This document shows, one piece after another, positions 6,859 to 13,591 of a stretch of 20,202 nt of DNA. This DNA is from a virus. Location of the stretch: IMG/VR virus record IMGVR_UViG_3300031758_005443, positions 1 through 20,202 of that record; one strand, given 5' to 3'. The notes beneath the pieces are model-generated. The model was not told the DNA's origin, made no database searches, and saw only the letters and a list, made by a program, of their open reading frames with translations. The translations under genes and the position numbers were made by a program. Position 1 is the first letter of the stretch. Every line of letters begins with the position of its first letter.

Positions 6859-7842
6859 ATGCCAAAAATAAAATATACAACAGTCGCAAGTAATAAATCT
6901 TTCACACGACCAACAGGTTACTCCTATCCAGCTGGATTAACTGCTAATGCACCTTCCACGATAAACTATCTAGTAGTTGGTGGCGGAGGTTCTGGTGGCG
7001 GATCTAATAATCCAGGAACCAGTTTTGTTGGTGCTGGAGGTGGAGGCGCTGGCGGTTTATTAACTGGTACTGCTACATTACAAGCAGGTATTACATATAC
7101 TGTTACGGTTGGAGCTGGTGCGCCTGCGCCATCATCGGGATATAACAACGGAACTAATGGATCAAATTCAGTATTAAGTGGAGGAGCTATATCTACTGTA
7201 ACAGCTCTTGGTGGCGGTTACGGCGGAGCAAATAATGGAGTTCCAGCCTCTAATGCAGGAGGATCGGGGGCTTCAGGTGGTGGCGGATCAGGTGGTGGTC
7301 CTGGATCTTCTGGAGGTTCTGGTACACCTGGACAAGGCAACTCTGGAGGAAACGGATTTGGCCCTGGTGGAGGTAATGCTGCTGGTGGTGGTGGTGGCGC
7401 AGGTGGAACTGGTAGTAATGGATCTACATCTCCAGGATTGCCTGGTGGCGCTGGTGGCGCTGGAACTGCTTCATCTATTTCTGGAAGTTCAGTTACTTAT
7501 GCTGGTGGTGGCGGTGGAGGTGCTGGAGGTCCAGCAGGGGGCGGTGCTGGAGGATCTAGTATTGGTGGTGCTGGCGGAGCTGCAAGTAATGGTAGTGCCG
7601 CAATTATAAACACAGGATCTGGTGGTGGAGGTGCATGTGGATATTCCGATTCACCAGCAGTGATTATACCATCTACTATTGTAGCCGGAGGCGCTGGGTC
7701 TTCAGGCGTGGTCATTGTATCTTATTCATCTCCTACAACTTTATTTACAGGTGGAACCGTAACAACATCTGGCGGTAATCAAATTCACACATTTACGGGT
7801 CCGGGTTCATTAGCTTCTCTTAATGCTTATTCAATTAATTAA
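6859..7842 (+). CDS. Glycine-rich adhesin/tail-fibre-tip-like protein, paralogue 3
   Basis: 327 residues, the longest of the three. Cap IKYTTVASNKSFTRPTGYSYPAGL (split here as IKYTTVASNKSF / TRPTGYSYPAGL), YLVVGGGGSGGG, TYTVTVGAG, SSISGSSVTYAGGGGGG, SGVVIVSYSS, and the ending TGGTVTTSGGNQIHTFTGPGS...YSIN. The ending is closer to paralogue 1 than to paralogue 2. A single cysteine lies in the region about residue 258. It starts 2 bases after the stop of paralogue 2 with no clear ribosome site, so coupled translation is likely. Confidence 0.75.
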   Translation: MPKIKYTTVASNKSFTRPTGYSYPAGLTANAPSTINYLVVGGGGSGGGSNNPGTSFVGAGGGGAGGLLTGTATLQAGITYTVTVGAGAPAPSSGYNNGTNGSNSVLSGGAISTVTALGGGYGGANNGVPASNAGGSGASGGGGSGGGPGSSGGSGTPGQGNSGGNGFGPGGGNAAGGGGGAGGTGSNGSTSPGLPGGAGGAGTASSISGSSVTYAGGGGGGAGGPAGGGAGGSSIGGAGGAASNGSAAIINTGSGGGGACGYSDSPAVIIPSTIVAGGAGSSGVVIVSYSSPTTLFTGGTVTTSGGNQIHTFTGPGSLASLNAYSIN

Positions 7843-7853
7843 CAAATAATCCT

Positions 7854-7861
7854 TATAAATA
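7854..7861 (+). promoter_or_regulatory. T4-type late promoter
   Basis: A perfect TATAAATA box, 34 bases before ATG 7896 and just after the adhesin block. It matches the T4 late promoter consensus exactly. Confidence 0.7.
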
Positions 7862-7895
7862 CATGTATCACTATTTTTAATGGGAGTAGAAACAA

Positions 7896-8279
7896 ATGGC
7901 ACATTTCGCTAAAGTAAATTCAGACAATATCGTAGTTGAAGTTCATGCAGTTGACAATTGGAACTGTGTTGACGGAGAAGGTAACGAATCAGAAGCAGCC
8001 GGCCGTGCATGGCAAGAAAGCGTATTCGGCGTTCAAGAAGGCATTCGTTGGATTCAAACATCATATAATCACAATATTCGTAAAAACTATGCTGGTATCG
8101 GCATGACATATGACGAAGGTCGTGACGCATTTATTCACCCAAAACCATATCCAAGTTGGGTATTAAATGAAACAACTTGCCGTTGGGAAGCACCAATACC
8201 AATGCCAACGCCAGGTGAAGGTGAATTCTATAATTGGGACGAAGAAACAACATCTTGGGTATTAAACACAATAGAGTAA
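7896..8279 (+). CDS. Conserved marine/aquatic phage protein, possibly tail-fibre related
   Basis: 127 residues, with GGGAG at 7882-7886 and a perfect late promoter box upstream. The opening MAHFAKVNSDNIVVEVHAVDN and the segment WIQTSYNHNIRKNYAGIGMTYD, followed by FIHPKPYPSWVLNE..CRWEAP, are patterns I recognise from proteins widespread in cyanophages and pelagiphages, usually of unknown function near fibre genes. The tryptophan-rich C-terminal half (W.LNE..C.WEAP...YNWDEETTSWV) could be a carbohydrate or protein contact surface. A late virion-associated role is inferred from the promoter and the terminator that follows. Confidence 0.75.
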   Translation: MAHFAKVNSDNIVVEVHAVDNWNCVDGEGNESEAAGRAWQESVFGVQEGIRWIQTSYNHNIRKNYAGIGMTYDEGRDAFIHPKPYPSWVLNETTCRWEAPIPMPTPGEGEFYNWDEETTSWVLNTIE

Positions 8280-8295
8280 TATTATATTTCACAAG

Positions 8296-8320
8296 AAACC
8301 CACCTTTTGGTGGGTTTTTT
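8296..8320 (+). terminator. Rho-independent terminator
   Basis: A 9-bp perfect stem, AAACCCACC (8296-8304) with GGTGGGTTT (8309-8317), tetraloop TTTT, continuing into a run of T to 8320. It closes the late structural block 17 bases after the stop at 8279. Confidence 0.93.
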
Positions 8321-8404
8321 ATTGCCTCACATTCCTACCAATAGGTGTATAATTGACCCAAATCAACTAGCATTCAAATAGTTTTATTATCACCTTAAAA
8401 TCAC

Positions 8405-8433
8405 TTGACATGTAGCATAAATTAGTGTATGAT
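8405..8433 (+). promoter_or_regulatory. Sigma70-type promoter
   Basis: TTGACA at 8405-8410, a 17-base spacer, and TATGAT at 8428-8433. A near-consensus host sigma70 promoter placed 22 bases before ATG 8456, just after the terminator. It probably drives the long operon that follows. Confidence 0.85.
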
Positions 8434-8455
8434 ACTATATTATTAGGAAAATTAA

Positions 8456-8665
8456 ATGAATATATTAGACAGTTTCGTTAGGCCTATTGAGATGTTTGAT
8501 GTAAATAACAAAAAACATCGTGAGTATTATTTTGATTATATGAAAACGAATTCATGGGGTTATTGCCCTGTGCAACTCAAAGTACCAACTCAAGTGGTAA
8601 GTTTATCCACTTATGCTCGTGAACAATTAATACAATATTACATTAATAAAGAATTTACAAAATGA
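8456..8665 (+). CDS. Conserved small phage protein, function unknown
   Basis: 69 residues. The segment FDVNNKKHREYYFDYMKTNSW followed by GYCPVQLKVP resembles small proteins seen in T4-like marine phages, none with known function. AGGAAA at 8445-8450 is the ribosome site. It is the first gene behind the 8405 promoter and shares an ATGA overlap with the 2OG oxygenase gene. Confidence 0.7.
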   Translation: MNILDSFVRPIEMFDVNNKKHREYYFDYMKTNSWGYCPVQLKVPTQVVSLSTYAREQLIQYYINKEFTK

Positions 8666-9222
8666 TTAATAAAGACCTAGAATCTTATGTGACCGTGTTT
8701 CAAGGAGCTATTCCTCAGGAAATATGTCGTCAAACTTGTAGTGAATTAGATAAAGTGGATTGGCAACAACATACATTCTATAATGTCAATACCGATTCAT
8801 ACCATTCAACTGAAAAAGAATTATCGGTGTTTTTTAATGATGTTAAAACAAAACCTCAACTCATGCAAATGACACACACTTTACTTACACAGTATATGAA
8901 AGATTTGAATTTTCCATGGTATAGTGGCTGGGCTGGTTTTACTGATATTCGTTTCAATCGTTATACTGAACAAACCAATATGAAATTACATTGTGACCAT
9001 ATTCAATCAATGTTTGATGGTAAAATAAAAGGTATACCCACATTAAGTATTGTTGGTAATCTTAACTCAAACTATGAAGGTGCTGAATTCGTAATGTGGG
9101 ACCAGGTTATTCCTTTGGGTGAAGGTGATGTGTTGATATTTCCATCAAACTTCATGTATCCACATTTAGTCAAAGATTGCACCAAAGGCACCCGTTATTC
9201 ATTCGTATCTTGGGTTTATTAA
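8662..9222 (+). CDS. 2-oxoglutarate/Fe(II)-dependent oxygenase-like protein (first of three)
   Basis: 186 residues. The double-stranded beta-helix iron facial triad is visible: H110-x-D112 (LHCDH), distal H168 (FPSNFMYPHLV) and the 2OG-binding arginine R178 (GTRYSFVSW). The spacing and the G.GDVLIFPS..MYPH sequence fit prolyl-hydroxylase-like 2OG oxygenases. The substrate is unknown; phage versions could modify DNA, virion proteins or host proteins. It overlaps both neighbours (ATGA upstream, TAATG downstream). Confidence 0.82.
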   Translation: MINKDLESYVTVFQGAIPQEICRQTCSELDKVDWQQHTFYNVNTDSYHSTEKELSVFFNDVKTKPQLMQMTHTLLTQYMKDLNFPWYSGWAGFTDIRFNRYTEQTNMKLHCDHIQSMFDGKIKGIPTLSIVGNLNSNYEGAEFVMWDQVIPLGEGDVLIFPSNFMYPHLVKDCTKGTRYSFVSWVY

Positions 9223-9365
9223 TGACAGACCAAGATGCTGAATTATATTATGGAAAGATGTTAGATTATTTTGGCTATCTTCCAAACTTTGAAAGAGAAC
9301 CAAGACGATTTGCTTATTATGTTAGGTTATACAAATATCTAAATAGAGAATCAACCACAAGTTGA
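9222..9365 (+). CDS. Small hypothetical protein
   Basis: 47 residues from ATG 9222, which overlaps the preceding stop by one base. An in-frame GTG/TTG-type extension into the oxygenase gene is unlikely. The aromatic- and arginine-rich sequence (LDYFGYLPNFEREPRRFAYY) suggests a short helical protein. Function not recognised. Confidence 0.6.
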   Translation: MTDQDAELYYGKMLDYFGYLPNFEREPRRFAYYVRLYKYLNRESTTS

Positions 9366-9394
9366 TATTATTAATAACCCAAAAGGTGAATAAA

Positions 9395-9541
9395 ATGTTA
9401 GAAAACAAAAAAGAAGATGTTAAAGATTTAGCAACTGAAGCTGCTGTATTGAGTTTAGTGCCAGAAGACATGCCTCCATGTAAAGACCAAGACAAGGCTT
9501 GCACAAAGAGATGGCTTGAATCAATATCAGATTGCGCTTAA
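9395..9541 (+). CDS. Small cysteine-containing hypothetical protein
   Basis: 48 residues with AAAAGG at 9381-9386 as ribosome site, 8 bases before the ATG. A lysine/glutamate-rich first third is followed by C29, C36 and C47 in the C-terminal half (PPCKDQDKACTKRW...SDCA). The cysteine spacing could bind metal or be structural. Not recognised. Confidence 0.6.
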   Translation: MLENKKEDVKDLATEAAVLSLVPEDMPPCKDQDKACTKRWLESISDCA

Positions 9542-9567
9542 AATAAACTTTATATAATGAATTTGTG

Positions 9568-9801
9568 ATGAATATATTACCTGAAGTTAAACAAACCATA
9601 GACAATATCAAAAACTCAAATTACTTTTGGGTTGATTTGCCTATGACCATTTCTATCAAATATCTCAAACGAATACCCTTTACAGTAGCCATTGGTTCCA
9701 ATGAGCTACTTGCCTATGTGTTAGCACTCAATGAAAATGAGGCCTATGAAAAAGTATATGATTACCTCAATTCAGTAGATGATTCTGATATAATTCCGTA
9801 A
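9568..9801 (+). CDS. Hypothetical protein
   Basis: 77 residues from ATG 9568 (GTG 9565 in frame is an alternative). No good ribosome site; the AT-rich upstream contains TATAAT at 9552-9557 without a convincing -35. The sequence is a soluble mix of helix and strand with an acidic C-terminus (LNSVDDSDIIP). Function not recognised. Confidence 0.6.
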   Translation: MNILPEVKQTIDNIKNSNYFWVDLPMTISIKYLKRIPFTVAIGSNELLAYVLALNENEAYEKVYDYLNSVDDSDIIP

Positions 9802-9826
9802 ACAATATAAAAGAAAACCTAATATT

Positions 9827-10486
9827 ATGATAAACATAAAACAAATGAAACCAGCAAGTAATATGATAACGATTGTTGAACCAGAAATCTCTGGTATTTT
9901 CCCAACACCGGTTTATGTTTCGCACATGGATAGACCATTTACACCTTCAGAAATGGAAATATTCCAAAATGCTGAAAAGAAAACTGTGTCAAATGCTGGC
10001 AACATTACAAGTGCCAATAATTATATTCTTAATGAGCCTGGTTTAGAAAATCTTCGTAATATTCTTACAGCACATGTAACAGAATTCGTTAAAAGAATTT
10101 ATGTACCAAAACATGAGATGGTGCCATATATTACACAATCATGGACAAATTATACTAAAGAAAAAGAATGGCATCATAGCCATGAACATCCAAATAGTTT
10201 TGTTTCTGGTGTATTATACATCAATGCAAATGATGAATATGACAAAATTACATTTCAGAAAAAAGGCTATCAACAAATTAAACCCGTTTCAAGTGAGTTT
10301 AATTGGTATAATTCAGAGTCGTGGTTCTATACTGTTAGAACGGGTATGATTATAATGTTTCCATCAAGTACCACACACATGGTTGAAAACAAAGGTGGCG
10401 ATAACACACGAATTTCATTGGCCTTTAATACTTTTTTCAAAGGCACCATGGGTGAAAACTCATCATTAACTGAATTAATTTTATAA
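9827..10486 (+). CDS. Putative 2OG-Fe(II) oxygenase, phage 2OG-FeII_Oxy_5-like (second of three)
   Basis: 219 residues. The core W..Y.KEKEWHHSHEHPNSFVSG (written in parts: KEKEWHH at 111-117, SHEHPNSFVSGVLYI at 118-132) is the pattern of the putative 2OG-Fe(II) oxygenase family PF13759, common in T4-like cyanophages. Metal ligands would come from the histidine cluster 116-121 and distal H184 (PSSTTHMVE), with R195 (NTRISLAFN) for 2OG. The N-terminal IFPTPVYV is also typical of the family. Substrate unknown. Starts at ATG 9845 or 9863 are also possible. Confidence 0.8.
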   Translation: MINIKQMKPASNMITIVEPEISGIFPTPVYVSHMDRPFTPSEMEIFQNAEKKTVSNAGNITSANNYILNEPGLENLRNILTAHVTEFVKRIYVPKHEMVPYITQSWTNYTKEKEWHHSHEHPNSFVSGVLYINANDEYDKITFQKKGYQQIKPVSSEFNWYNSESWFYTVRTGMIIMFPSSTTHMVENKGGDNTRISLAFNTFFKGTMGENSSLTELIL

Positions 10487-10495
10487 GGATATATA

Positions 10496-10747
10496 ATGCA
10501 ATTACTTGAAGAAGATAGAAAGAAATTACATAATGCTTTAGTTGAGGCTAGCAATTCACTCACACGCATTGATGCTGAAAGAGATTTAATTAAAAACATC
10601 ATCAATGATACAAACAAGAACTTTCAAATTCCAAAGAAAACAATTAAGAAATTGATTCGTGTTTATCATAAACAAAACTTCTCCGAAGAAGTGACTACAC
10701 ACGAAGAATTTGAAACCCTTTACGAGACCGTAACTAAAACAAACTAA
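10496..10747 (+). CDS. dsbA: DsbA-like dsDNA-binding protein, late transcription
   Basis: 83 residues. The C-terminal half (IPKKTIKKLIRVYHKQNF...THEEFETLYETV) parallels T4 DsbA (FNRLLALYHKDN...ETEEVVELYDTV), the small double-stranded DNA-binding protein that promotes T4 late transcription; T4 DsbA is about 89 residues. This is not the periplasmic disulfide enzyme of the same name: there is no CxxC. AAGG at 10486-10489 is the ribosome site. Presence of late promoter boxes (4011, 7854) fits the role. The match is from memory of a short protein, hence moderate confidence. Confidence 0.65.
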   Translation: MQLLEEDRKKLHNALVEASNSLTRIDAERDLIKNIINDTNKNFQIPKKTIKKLIRVYHKQNFSEEVTTHEEFETLYETVTKTN

Positions 10748-10905
10748 TGGTTATTACATGGGTATTAGTTGTGGTGTTAAATCACCAAATACTATACACC
10801 GAAGAATTTGATAGTTTTGAAGGGTGTCAAAAGCAATCACACTCAAAACTTACAGATATGAATAACCGAAAAGTTTATGCTGAATGTAGAAAGATAGTAA
10901 AGTGA
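10747..10905 (+). CDS. Small protein with hydrophobic N-terminus and two cysteines
   Basis: 52 residues, start overlapping the previous stop (TAATG). The first 11 residues are hydrophobic (MVITWVLVVVL) and the rest hydrophilic with C27 and C47. The layout suggests a short membrane-anchored or exported protein whose two cysteines could pair in the periplasm. It leads a run of four small membrane-type genes. Confidence 0.65.
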   Translation: MVITWVLVVVLNHQILYTEEFDSFEGCQKQSHSKLTDMNNRKVYAECRKIVK

Positions 10906-11132
10906 AAGATTTTGATATTAAATGGATAGCCACAGCCTTGTTTATTACATCTGGCACATTCATTTCACTTAAATTACCTGGTATGCAATACGCATTTCCT
11001 GTATTGGTTACAGCTCATTCAATATTGGTCTATGAATTCTATTTCAAACAATTCAATAAGCCTTTATTGATACATAATTTATATTTTGCTATTGTAAATG
11101 CTTTTGCAACCTATATTTGGATGGTTCAATGA
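10902..11132 (+). CDS. Small integral membrane protein
   Basis: 76 residues, GTG start overlapping the previous stop (GTGA). About three hydrophobic segments are visible: residues 8-22 (IATALFITSGTFISL), 27-45 (MQYAFPVLVTAHSILVYEF) and 55-74 (IHNLYFAIVNAFATYIWMV). No family recognised. The next ORF overlaps it by ATGA. Confidence 0.7.
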   Translation: MKDFDIKWIATALFITSGTFISLKLPGMQYAFPVLVTAHSILVYEFYFKQFNKPLLIHNLYFAIVNAFATYIWMVQ

Positions 11133-11290
11133 CACCATCACAAAGAGCATTATATAAGGCGATTTCATATCGTATTGTTGTTTTAGCTGCAACAATACCT
11201 TGGGTTGGGTTTCATACAGCTATATGGTTATCCATAATGATGACAGTTTTATATTATATACACGAAAAGATTTGGCATAAAATTAAATAG
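11129..11290 (+). CDS. DUF2061-like small membrane protein
   Basis: 53 residues, ATGA overlap with the preceding gene. The sequence ALYKAISYRIVVLAAT, then two hydrophobic stretches (about 15-26 and 31-44) and the ending LYYIHEKIWHKIK, matches the predicted membrane family DUF2061 (KaisyRi...lYylHErvW). The function of that family is unknown. Too short for the usual ORF cut-offs, but coupling and the family pattern support it. Confidence 0.75.
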   Translation: MTPSQRALYKAISYRIVVLAATIPWVGFHTAIWLSIMMTVLYYIHEKIWHKIK

Positions 11291-11300
11291 GGAGATAATT

Positions 11301-11531
11301 ATGAAGGTAGTGAAAGTATTATTAGCAACAGCGTTATTCTTTGGTTTGGTCGCAGTTATTCCGTTTGGTATTATTTGGTCATTAAACACTCTATTCTATA
11401 CTGAAATTCCATACACTTGGCAGGCTTGGGCTGCTACAACGATTCTATCAACAATCGTATATGGCTCATCAGCTGCAAGTAATTATTCAAAGAAGAAAAA
11501 ACAAAGAACCAGTTGGGGGTATTATGCCTAA
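11301..11531 (+). CDS. Small two-helix membrane protein
   Basis: 76 residues with AGGGAGA at 11289-11295 as a strong ribosome site. Hydrophobic segments at about 5-30 and 42-58 surround a short polar loop (LFYTEIPYTWQ), followed by a basic tail (SKKKKQR). Similar short membrane proteins occur in marine T4-like phages; function unknown. It is the fourth consecutive membrane-type gene, suggesting a set acting at the host envelope (inference). Confidence 0.7.
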   Translation: MKVVKVLLATALFFGLVAVIPFGIIWSLNTLFYTEIPYTWQAWAATTILSTIVYGSSAASNYSKKKKQRTSWGYYA

Positions 11532-11763
11532 AAACGAAATGCTAGGTCACCTAATTCATTCAAAACCAAACTCAAATCAGTTTGATGAAATGAATGTTCG
11601 TAAAGAATTTCTACGATTAATTAATGATTTCAAAGCTGATATGAATGGCGCAATCAATACCATATCTGATAGTAATGTTCGTAGTACCTTATCAGGTATA
11701 TTTGGTAATCACATCGTTAAATTAGAAAACAAAATCTATTCATTGGAAGAAGAAATTAAATGA
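11524..11763 (+). CDS. Hypothetical soluble helical protein
   Basis: 79 residues from ATG 11524, overlapping the previous gene by 8 bases, with GGGGG at 11515-11519 as ribosome site. Largely helical, with a C-terminal segment (IVKLENKIYSLEEEIK) of heptad character suggesting a short coiled coil. Not recognised. Confidence 0.65.
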   Translation: MPKNEMLGHLIHSKPNSNQFDEMNVRKEFLRLINDFKADMNGAINTISDSNVRSTLSGIFGNHIVKLENKIYSLEEEIK

Positions 11764-12026
11764 TTCTTGAAGCAGCAACGGTTGGTATGATGTATATGGC
11801 TGATGCCACACCGACCAAGTCACCAGCTGATTTTCTAAACCCAATATCTATTGCTGTATCTGTTGCTGAAAAAGTATCTAATCATGTTGAAGAAAAAAAT
11901 CAGCCAAAAGCTAAAACAGCTTTACCGCAAGAAAAGATAGATAAGTTTGAGGTTATGGCAAAAGAAGATTTTATTAAGGATGACCCATATAAAGATATGT
12001 GGAATAAAGATTGGATAAGGAAATAA
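11760..12026 (+). CDS. Hypothetical protein with hydrophobic N-terminus
   Basis: 88 residues, ATGA overlap. The N-terminal 15 residues are mildly hydrophobic (MILEAATVGMMYMAD); the C-terminal half is charged and lysine-rich and ends DPYKDMWNKDWIRK. No family recognised. Confidence 0.6.
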   Translation: MILEAATVGMMYMADATPTKSPADFLNPISIAVSVAEKVSNHVEEKNQPKAKTALPQEKIDKFEVMAKEDFIKDDPYKDMWNKDWIRK

Positions 12027-12027
12027 T

Positions 12028-12186
12028 ATGTCATATGCAGATATGCTCAAAGATTTATTAGCAAAGAAAAACGAAAAGAACAATCAAGGCAAGAAAAAGA
12101 ATGACCTGGATACAGGTAAAGGTCAAGTAAAAGACCAAGTTACTTCACACAAACCAGCCAAGAAATCAGCTGGTCGTGGGAGATAA
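12028..12186 (+). CDS. Small lysine-rich basic protein
   Basis: 52 residues, ATG 12028 preceded by AAGGAAA at 12018-12024. About a quarter of the residues are lysine (e.g. KKNEKNNQGKKKND), and the end is KKSAGRGR. The composition suggests a disordered nucleic-acid-binding peptide; no family recognised. Confidence 0.6.
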   Translation: MSYADMLKDLLAKKNEKNNQGKKKNDLDTGKGQVKDQVTSHKPAKKSAGRGR

Positions 12187-12190
12187 TGAT

Positions 12191-12391
12191 ATGATTAAAA
12201 TAGATATGAAAATTACCCGTGAATGGAATGTCCAAGAGTGGAAGAGTTATTGGTTCAAAAGCTTCAAATGTTTTAATGTGCAAATAGTCAAAGATACCAC
12301 ACAATGGGTTCGTTTCCATGTGGCCTATCGTTTTAATACTTTCATTTTGAATGTTAACCTACTTGGCTATGAATTTGACCTATACATATGA
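12191..12391 (+). CDS. Hypothetical protein
   Basis: 66 residues from ATG 12191, served by GGGAGA at 12178-12183; GTG 12176 in frame is possible but would put the ribosome site inside. Rich in aromatic residues (WKSYWFKSFKCFN, VRFHVAYRFNTF), likely a small beta-sheet protein. ATGA overlap with the next gene. Not recognised. Confidence 0.6.
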   Translation: MIKIDMKITREWNVQEWKSYWFKSFKCFNVQIVKDTTQWVRFHVAYRFNTFILNVNLLGYEFDLYI

Positions 12392-12579
12392 TAAACAATT
12401 GGTTTCCACCTGATGACGATGAACCGCCATTCTTAATGCCTGGTGAATTAGACCGCATGAAGCAAGAAGCTCGTGCTAAAATGCGTGGTCGCTCTGGTCA
12501 ATCACTTGAAGATGCCATTAAAGACGCTATGGCACAACCACCAGTTCCAATTATATTGAAAGACCCAACCAAAGAGTGA
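12388..12579 (+). CDS. Hypothetical protein
   Basis: 63 residues. The acidic/proline-rich start (WFPPDDDEPPF) is followed by a helical charged middle (ELDRMKQEARAKMRGRSGQ) and a proline-rich end. Probably largely disordered apart from one helix. Overlaps both neighbours by 4 bases. Not recognised. Confidence 0.6.
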   Translation: MINNWFPPDDDEPPFLMPGELDRMKQEARAKMRGRSGQSLEDAIKDAMAQPPVPIILKDPTKE

Positions 12580-12773
12580 GAATATATTTAAGAGGATTAC
12601 CAGTAGAAGACGAATTAAGAAATAAACCATTGGTTGGTTCATTCTATCATGCTAAAAATGGTAAGTTTTCCCGTGAAGTATTTCCAACCTATGGTATTGC
12701 TAAGAAATGTTATAATGACCTTGGTGAAGCATGGATAGATAACGAAGAATTTTATTTTGAGGTCAATGAATAA
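12576..12773 (+). CDS. Hypothetical protein
   Basis: 65 residues, GTG start in a GTGA overlap with the preceding gene and TAATG overlap with the exonuclease gene. Soluble, mixed charge, with a central VGSFYHAKNGKFSREVFPTYG. Not recognised; the tight coupling to the DexA-like gene is the only hint of function. Confidence 0.6.
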   Translation: MRIYLRGLPVEDELRNKPLVGSFYHAKNGKFSREVFPTYGIAKKCYNDLGEAWIDNEEFYFEVNE

Positions 12774-13348
12774 TGTTTATGTTTGATGTAGAAACTCTTG
12801 GTAAAGAATCTAATTCTGTCATTCTATCCATGGCCTGTATTCATTTTGATCCTGACAGTAAACCAACACCACAACAATTAAGAGATAATACTTTTTTCTG
12901 TAAGTTTGATGCTTCAGACCAAATCAAAAGGCTACATCGCACCGTTGGTCGCACCACTATGGATTGGTGGGCAAAACAATGTGATAATGTCAAGGCTAAA
13001 TCATTTAGGCCAAATGTTGCGATTGATGAACGGTTTGAAGACGGCTACGAAAGAATGAGGCGCTGGGCTAAAAGTAAAAATGAACCTGATTCTTATGTAT
13101 GGGCTCGTGGTAATTTAGACCAATTAGTCCTTGATTCTATGGAAGAACAATTACAAATAGAACCTATCTTTCCATTCAAAAGATGGCGAGATGTTCGTAC
13201 CGCAGTAGATTTTCTCACAGGCACCACCAATGGGTATTGTAAAGTGAATTATCCTGGTTTTGACCCTTATTTACATATTACAAAACACAACCCAATTGAT
13301 GACTGTGTGCTTGATGTCATGCAATTAATATATGGAGTAAAAGAATAA
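12773..13348 (+). CDS. dexA: DnaQ-fold 3'-5' exonuclease, T4 DexA-like
   Basis: 191 residues. The DEDDh catalytic set can be assigned: D5 and E7 (FDVETLG), D116 (ARGNLDQLVL), H172 and D177 (HNPIDDCVLD). The order of landmarks (TMDWWAKQ, RWRDVRTAVDFL, then HxxxxD) parallels T4 DexA, which is 227 residues, and the Rv2179c-like exoribonuclease family. DexA degrades single-stranded DNA 3' to 5'; an RNA substrate is possible for this family. TAATG overlaps link it to both neighbours. Confidence 0.85.
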   Translation: MFMFDVETLGKESNSVILSMACIHFDPDSKPTPQQLRDNTFFCKFDASDQIKRLHRTVGRTTMDWWAKQCDNVKAKSFRPNVAIDERFEDGYERMRRWAKSKNEPDSYVWARGNLDQLVLDSMEEQLQIEPIFPFKRWRDVRTAVDFLTGTTNGYCKVNYPGFDPYLHITKHNPIDDCVLDVMQLIYGVKE

Positions 13349-13563
13349 TGTATGAACTATTTTATAATACACTAGAATTTTTAATTAACAAAACTGAACC
13401 GATTAATCAAACCTATGTAAAGTATGTACCTAAAATCATACGATTCATTCTATGGCCATTGACCCAAGTTATTTTAGGTTTGACCGTGACGATTGCGGTT
13501 GTGATTGCGGCCATATATAAATTAATACAAACTATTAAGAAGGTCTATGACAAGTATGAGTGA
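13348..13563 (+). CDS. Small single-pass membrane protein
   Basis: 71 residues, TAATG coupled to the exonuclease gene. A hydrophobic segment at about 32-58 (RFILWPLTQVILGLTVTIAV...AIY) is followed by a basic tail (KLIQTIKKVYDKYE). Not recognised. Its 3' end contains the start of a possible 14-residue peptide. Confidence 0.65.
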   Translation: MYELFYNTLEFLINKTEPINQTYVKYVPKIIRFILWPLTQVILGLTVTIAVVIAAIYKLIQTIKKVYDKYE

Positions 13564-13591
13564 TTGTTCTTATTGTAAAGCAATCAAATGA
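13547..13591 (+). CDS. Possible 14-residue CxxC peptide (leader or relic)
   Basis: ATG 13547 opens a frame reading MTSMSDCSYCKAIK and ending in a TGA that overlaps the next gene's ATG (ATGA at 13588-13591). AAGAAGG at 13537-13543 would serve as a ribosome site. CSYCKAI resembles a glutaredoxin active site, but the rest of such a protein is absent. It may be a coupling leader for the oxygenase, or chance. Confidence 0.3.
   Translation: MTSMSDCSYCKAIK

Noticed and set aside
7208-7609. Plus-strand 133-residue frame inside adhesin paralogue 3
   Set aside because: A frame-shifted reading of glycine repeats, rich in V/L/A/E with no motif and no ribosome site.
8348-8353. TATAAT box between the terminator and the 8405 promoter
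   Set aside because: No acceptable -35 at 16-18 bases; the following TTGACA-17-TATGAT promoter explains the operon.
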